DNA from: Planctomycetota bacterium | GTDB taxonomy: Bacteria; Planctomycetota; UBA1135; GCA-002686595 | DNA length: 9,535 bases | Assembly: GCA_028823185.1 (NCBI GenBank) | Contig: JAPKBY010000039.1 | Coordinates: 1 to 9,535, forward strand | Reading direction: 5' to 3' | Shown here: piece after piece, positions 6,646 through 9,535 of the stretch | How positions within the stretch are numbered: position 1 is the stretch's first letter | How the letters are laid out: the number at the start of each line of letters is the position of its first letter | Notes under the pieces: generated by a model | Seen by the model: the letters and a program-made list of their open reading frames with translations, nothing else | Databases searched by the model: none | What the model was told of the DNA's origin: nothing | Position numbers and translations under genes: made by a program

Positions 6646-6948
6646 TCAAGCGTCGAACTCGACAGCCCAGCCGCGACGGGAGTCATGGATTCGTTCACAG
6701 CGAACGACGCATCCAGTCTTCTTGATGATCTCACCGCCGCAATCGATCTCTAGCTCGACCTTCAGGTCGCCCTCCGTAAAGAAGAGGACGCCACTCTTAG
6801 AGAGATTGTCCGCCTCCCCGATGAGGTCCTGCTCACTGATCTGAAGGCGGACTACGCCCTTGACCTGCCGCCGCGGCGCTCTGCGCCTACTAGCGACATC
6901 AGTCGACTCATCTGATTGATTTTCTTCGTAAGGCTGTGAGTTGCTCAT
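6646..6948 (-). CDS. PilZ-domain protein, putative c-di-GMP receptor
   Basis: This 100-residue protein is essentially a single PilZ domain, the common bacterial receptor for the second messenger cyclic di-GMP. After a polar N-terminal tail (residues 1-20) come the arginine motif RRRAPRRQV (21-29, R-x3-R) and the second ligand motif N48-L-S50-K-S-G53. Beta strands follow and end in WAVEFDA, as is typical of PilZ folds. Both ligand-binding motifs are intact. The ATG at 6948 was chosen because AAGGGG lies five bases upstream and the domain begins just after it; the frame stays open further upstream, but that part overlaps the neighbouring gene and has no domain. It is cytoplasmic, with no effector domain, so it probably acts through a partner protein. 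The gene follows the phosphatidyltransferase gene on the same strand after 107 bases. Confidence 0.88.
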   Translation of the reverse strand: MSNSQPYEENQSDESTDVASRRRAPRRQVKGVVRLQISEQDLIGEADNLSKSGVLFFTEGDLKVELEIDCGGEIIKKTGCVVRCERIHDSRRGWAVEFDA

Positions 6949-7020
6949 AATTCCCCTTAGGAGCCCGGGAAGGCTCGCTATGCACACCTTTCGGCGTTTA
7001 CCAGCCTGGAACTTAAGGGG
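6949..7020 (-). promoter_or_regulatory. Structured leader of the PilZ gene that can pair its ribosome binding site
   Basis: On the minus strand, CCCCUUA (7020-7014) pairs with UAAGGGG (6959-6953), and the latter contains the AAGGGG ribosome binding site of the PilZ gene. Within this 7-bp closing stem there is a GAAA tetraloop hairpin CGCC-GAAA-GGUG (6996-6985) and a hairpin GAGCC/GGCUC (6976-6961). An alternative pairing GGCU/AGCC (7006-7003 with 6975-6972) excludes the latter. Mutually exclusive helices plus a buried ribosome binding site are the layout of a translational switch. I cannot assign it to a known riboswitch class. Confidence 0.4.
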
Positions 7021-7022
7021 GA

Positions 7023-7056
7023 AAGCGCTCGAGCTCTCCCAACGCGGGGAGCGCTT
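7023..7056 (-). terminator. Possible terminator hairpin after the phosphatidyltransferase gene
   Basis: AAGCGCTC (7023-7030) and GAGCGCTT (7049-7056) form a perfect 8-bp inverted repeat at the end of the phosphatidyltransferase gene. A competing inner stem, CTCCC (7036-7040) with GGGAG (7047-7051), is also possible. In the leftward transcript the hairpin is followed by a pyrimidine run (UUUCCCCCUU, including the last bases of the stem) rather than a clean U-tract, so termination efficiency is uncertain. It could equally be part of the leader of the next gene. Confidence 0.35.
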
Positions 7057-7727
7057 CAGCTCTGGCGCTCGCGTCCCCGCCAGCAAGCCCAGCCGGCCCT
7101 GACATAGGAAGCTGTTGAGAGCCCTACGACGCCTGCAGAGAGCAAGAAGAGCAGATTCAGCCAGGCAGCGCTGGCTCCTGCTGTCACGAGCATCACGAGC
7201 GCGAAGAGGAGCGCGCTTGAGACGCGGCCATGCCATCGATGCTGATTGTCCACTTCAAGGGCTCTGCGCCTGAGCACTAGATATCCGGTGCCCAAGACCA
7301 CATCTCTTGAGAGGATGAGCACGAAGAAGGCCAAAGGCACGCGTGCAAAGGTCGACTCATGATCGGCGAGAAAGAAGGCCAAGCAAGCCACCTGAGCGAG
7401 CTTATCTGCGATCGCGTCTAGGGTCGCACCGAGCTCCGTCACCAAGCCCCACCTGCGCGCGAGCCAGCCATCGAGGAGGTCGGAGAGGCCGATCCCGAAC
7501 AAGATCCCCAGCGCAGGCCCGCGAGCTAAGAGTGAAGAGTCCGCTTGTTGAGTGCAGCCATAGGCCGTCCACAAAAAGCACGGGATGAGCAAGATCCGAA
7601 GGACAGTCAACGCCATCGGCAACCATCCCCAGCCAGCAGGAGCGCGCCGCGATATGGCAGCTGCGAGCCTGGACTTTAGGAGAGATCCTTTTAGGTCTCC
7701 CGGGAGATGGGGGCTACTGACCTTCAT
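7056..7727 (-). CDS. CDP-alcohol phosphatidyltransferase family protein
   Basis: Members of this family transfer a phosphatidyl or similar group from a CDP-linked donor to an alcohol, releasing CMP, in phospholipid synthesis at the inner membrane. The complete family signature is present: D83-x2-D86-G87-x2-A90-R91, then G100-x3-D104-x3-D108, whose four aspartates bind the divalent metals. The 223-residue product has about six hydrophobic helices, as is usual for the family. TVLRILLIPCFLW at 41-53 resembles the N-terminal region of phosphatidylglycerophosphate synthase (PgsA). The substrate cannot be read from the sequence, so PgsA, a CMP-forming cardiolipin synthase or another member are all possible. 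The ATG at 7727 has GAGGACAG directly upstream. It may be co-transcribed with the PilZ gene downstream. Confidence 0.9.
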   Translation of the reverse strand: MKVSSPHLPGDLKGSLLKSRLAAAISRRAPAGWGWLPMALTVLRILLIPCFLWTAYGCTQQADSSLLARGPALGILFGIGLSDLLDGWLARRWGLVTELGATLDAIADKLAQVACLAFFLADHESTFARVPLAFFVLILSRDVVLGTGYLVLRRRALEVDNQHRWHGRVSSALLFALVMLVTAGASAAWLNLLFLLSAGVVGLSTASYVRAGWACWRGRERQS

Positions 7728-7973
7728 TCTGTCCTCATCATCTACTCCCGACCGAAGCGAAGGAAGAAGTGAAGTAGACCGTTGAGCCCTCCACGCAGAA
7801 AGGCCCTGTATTGGGCCAGATTGGGCGATCTAGGGCTATTTGCATCAGCACAGAAAAGGAAGTGAGGATAGAATGAATGTGCAGAGACTGGCTCCAGGCA
7901 TGACTTGCTTGAGCCGCATTGAAGCTCAACAGCAACTGAGTGACGGTCCCGTTTTCTCCGCCGAGTCAAACTC
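7728..7973. other. Divergent intergenic region without a convincing gene
   Basis: This stretch of 246 bases lies between the leftward phosphatidyltransferase gene and the rightward phosphatase gene and should hold promoters for both. The only structure seen is a short inverted repeat, GGCCC-TGTATT-GGGCC (7802-7817), with no T-run. An ATG at 7873 with GAGGA just upstream opens a frame that runs on into the phosphatase gene in the wrong frame. Its predicted product has no recognisable domain, and I do not call it a gene. Confidence 0.5.
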
Positions 7974-9535
7974 ATGTCTACAAAACGCTTCGGATCCCTC
8001 TTCATCCTGCTGCTCCTCGCGACGGCATCCCACTTCGCTGGCGGAGGGATCGAAGCAGGGCCCTTTCTCCAAGATCCATCTCCTACCTCAATGTGGGTTT
8101 GCTGGGAGACCCCTAACAACACCGAGAGCGTCGTGGAGTTTGGAACGACGCCACTGCTCGGAAGCACAACATCAGGCGGCGCGATCAACTCGAGCGCCGG
8201 CACCCTCATCCACCAGGTGAACGTCACGGGGCTGCTCCCGAGCACGACCTATTGGTATCAGGCTCACACCGGCTCCTGGTACAGCAGCGTCAAGCACTTC
8301 AAGACGCCACCGCTGCAATCCTCCGAGGCCTCTTGGCGCTTCGCTGCGCTCTCCGACACCCAGCTCGACGGAAGCAACTCCCAGAAGCACCGCGAGGTGA
8401 TTGAAGATGGGATCATGGCCTACACCAACCAGCAGTACGGGCCGGACATGGCTGAGGAGCTCGCCTTCGTCTTGAACGTCGGCGACCTCGTCAGCACCGG
8501 GAGCAATCACTCACACTGGCAGGACCACTACTTCGCCCAGGCTCAAGCTCTCTACGAGCTCGTCCCCTCCTACTCCGTCCTCGGCAATCACGAAGCCGAC
8601 GCAAACTTCTACTACGAGTATCTGCGTCTGCCGCACAACTCGCAGTCCGGCAGCGAGGAGCGCTATTGGTGGGCAGATCGCCAGAACGTGCGCCTGATCG
8701 GCCTCGACTCCAACGGCTACACGAGCACCTCCGAGCAGTTCACCTGGATCGACGGCGTCCTTAACGACGCAGCGAACAACGACCGCATCGACTTCGTCTT
8801 CTGCATCTTCCACCACCCGCACAAGTCCGAGCTCTGGACCCCTGGAGAGTCGGGCTTCAGCTCGAGCATAGTCTCGAGGCTTGAGCAATTCTCTACAGAC
8901 ACGGGCAAGCCCTCGGTCCACTTCTTCGGTCACACCCACGGCTACTCCCGCGGCCAGAGCAAAGATCACAATCACCTGATGGTGAACGTCGCTACCGGCA
9001 TGGGAAACCCAGACTACTGGAACGAGTACCCCCAAGAGGACTACCCAGAGTTTCAGTACTCAGAGCCCGACTGGGGCTTCTGCGTCATCGATGTCGAAGC
9101 TGGCGCCGAGCCCGAGTTTCGCCTCAGGCGCTTGAGCCGCGGCAATGAATACGTCTCGAAGAACAACAGCTTGAGCGACGAGATCACGATCCGGCGCTAC
9201 AACAACCCGCCGACGAAGCCGGTCGCGCTCGCGCCCAATCCCTCGAGCGGCGACCAGACCTCTGGCAACGTCGAGCTCGTCGGCTCGGCCTTCAACGACC
9301 CCGACGGAGACACCTTGCTCGAGGCGCAATACCAAGTCACCGAGACCCAAGGCGTCTGGTCGAACCTCATCGTCGACGAGTGGCGTCGTATCGAGAACTG
9401 GTACAAGCCGCCCAACGGCGACGGCTGGTACAGCTTCAACAACGTCACGGACGCACAGATCGAGGACGTCTTCATCGATGAGGCGCTGCCCGGCTGCCGC
9501 GACGTCTGGTGGCGCGTCCGCTATCGCGACTCCTC
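7974..9535 (+). CDS. Secreted purple acid phosphatase-like metallophosphoesterase, 3' end outside window
   Basis: The first 520 codons are visible and the gene continues past the right edge. Residues 1 to about 23 form a signal peptide (KRFGSLFILLLLATASHFAG), so the protein is exported. Residues about 26-112 look like the fibronectin-type N-terminal domain of purple acid phosphatases (GPFLQDPSPTSMWVCWET, and the strand with TGLLPSTTYWYQ). A calcineurin-like metallophosphoesterase domain follows at about 122-390, with metal-ligand motifs SD128TQ, GD171, G204NHE, FH280HPH and GH320TH322GYS. From about residue 415 (NPPTKPVALAPNPSSGDQTSG, then DPDGD) comes an Ig/fibronectin-like module, suggesting a surface or extracellular protein with accessory domains. 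The first motif is D-x-Q rather than the common D-x-H. The start is fixed by an in-frame stop at 7939-7941; no good ribosome binding site is seen. The substrate is unknown; a phosphomonoesterase or phosphodiesterase role in phosphate scavenging is likely. Confidence 0.88.
   Translation, partial: MSTKRFGSLFILLLLATASHFAGGGIEAGPFLQDPSPTSMWVCWETPNNTESVVEFGTTPLLGSTTSGGAINSSAGTLIHQVNVTGLLPSTTYWYQAHTGSWYSSVKHFKTPPLQSSEASWRFAALSDTQLDGSNSQKHREVIEDGIMAYTNQQYGPDMAEELAFVLNVGDLVSTGSNHSHWQDHYFAQAQALYELVPSYSVLGNHEADANFYYEYLRLPHNSQSGSEERYWWADRQNVRLIGLDSNGYTSTSEQFTWIDGVLNDAANNDRIDFVFCIFHHPHKSELWTPGESGFSSSIVSRLEQFSTDTGKPSVHFFGHTHGYSRGQSKDHNHLMVNVATGMGNPDYWNEYPQEDYPEFQYSEPDWGFCVIDVEAGAEPEFRLRRLSRGNEYVSKNNSLSDEITIRRYNNPPTKPVALAPNPSSGDQTSGNVELVGSAFNDPDGDTLLEAQYQVTETQGVWSNLIVDEWRRIENWYKPPNGDGWYSFNNVTDAQIEDVFIDEALPGCRDVWWRVRYRDS

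Noticed and set aside
6646..7236. Longer 196-codon version of the PilZ gene
   Set aside because: The added N-terminal part overlaps the phosphatidyltransferase gene in another frame, is Arg/Leu-rich without a domain, and the internal ATG at 6948 has a proper ribosome binding site.
7840..8220. Plus-strand frame with a good ribosome binding site at ATG 7873
   Set aside because: Most of it lies in the wrong frame of the phosphatase gene, including its signal peptide region; the product is Ser/Pro/Arg-rich with no domain. The short part before 7974 is too small to judge.
7742..8245. Minus-strand frame of 167 codons spanning the intergenic region and phosphatase start
   Set aside because: It overlaps the phosphatase signal peptide and N-terminal domain on the opposite strand, and no domain or ribosome binding site is seen.
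8511..9035. Open frame of 174 codons on the minus strand inside the phosphatase gene
   Set aside because: It is antisense to a gene with clear catalytic motifs, and its Val/Ala/Leu/Glu/Asp-rich product has no recognisable domain, as expected from the complement of GC-rich coding DNA.
1..9535. tRNA, rRNA, CRISPR array, insertion sequence or prophage element
   Set aside because: No cloverleaf, rRNA motif, regularly spaced repeat, transposase-like product or integrase was seen anywhere in the window.

Overview
The window looks like chromosomal DNA of a Gram-negative bacterium with moderately high GC that uses the standard bacterial code: TGG encodes Trp throughout, and most genes end in TGA. 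The features that narrow it down are a complete sodium-pumping NADH:quinone reductase (Nqr), which is common in marine Proteobacteria, Planctomycetota, Bacteroidota and Chlamydiae, a probable selenocysteine-decoding gene, and a large secreted phosphatase. I cannot name the phylum; a planctomycete- or myxobacterium-like lineage is a guess.

Positions 1-6029 (minus strand) hold one tightly packed operon, nqrA-nqrB-nqrC-nqrD-nqrE-nqrF, followed by the start of apbE, which runs off the left edge. Gene junctions are overlaps or gaps of 1-32 bases. NqrA-F form the membrane complex that oxidises NADH, reduces ubiquinone and exports Na+. ApbE attaches FMN covalently to NqrB and NqrC, so enzyme and maturation factor are made together.

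Positions 6030-6292 form a divergent intergenic region containing a perfect 11-bp inverted repeat and a small hairpin over a ribosome binding site. Positions 6293-6637 (plus strand) hold a small gene that conventional gene calling misses because codon 43 is TGA. The frame continues beyond that TGA for 71 codons into a clear C-terminal zinc ribbon. The TGA lies in a Cys-x3-UGA context and is followed, 13 bases later, by a 7-bp hairpin with a GGUC loop, very like the SECIS element of E. coli fdhF. I read it as a selenoprotein with a DUF2007-like N-terminal domain, and it is the most notable item in the window.

Positions 6646-7727 (minus strand) carry a CDP-alcohol phosphatidyltransferase and then a PilZ-domain (c-di-GMP receptor) gene. 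The leader of the PilZ gene can fold so that its ribosome binding site is paired. Positions 7728-7973 are non-coding. From 7974 to the right edge (plus strand) is the first 520 codons of a secreted purple-acid-phosphatase-like metallophosphoesterase with a C-terminal Ig/fibronectin-like extension.
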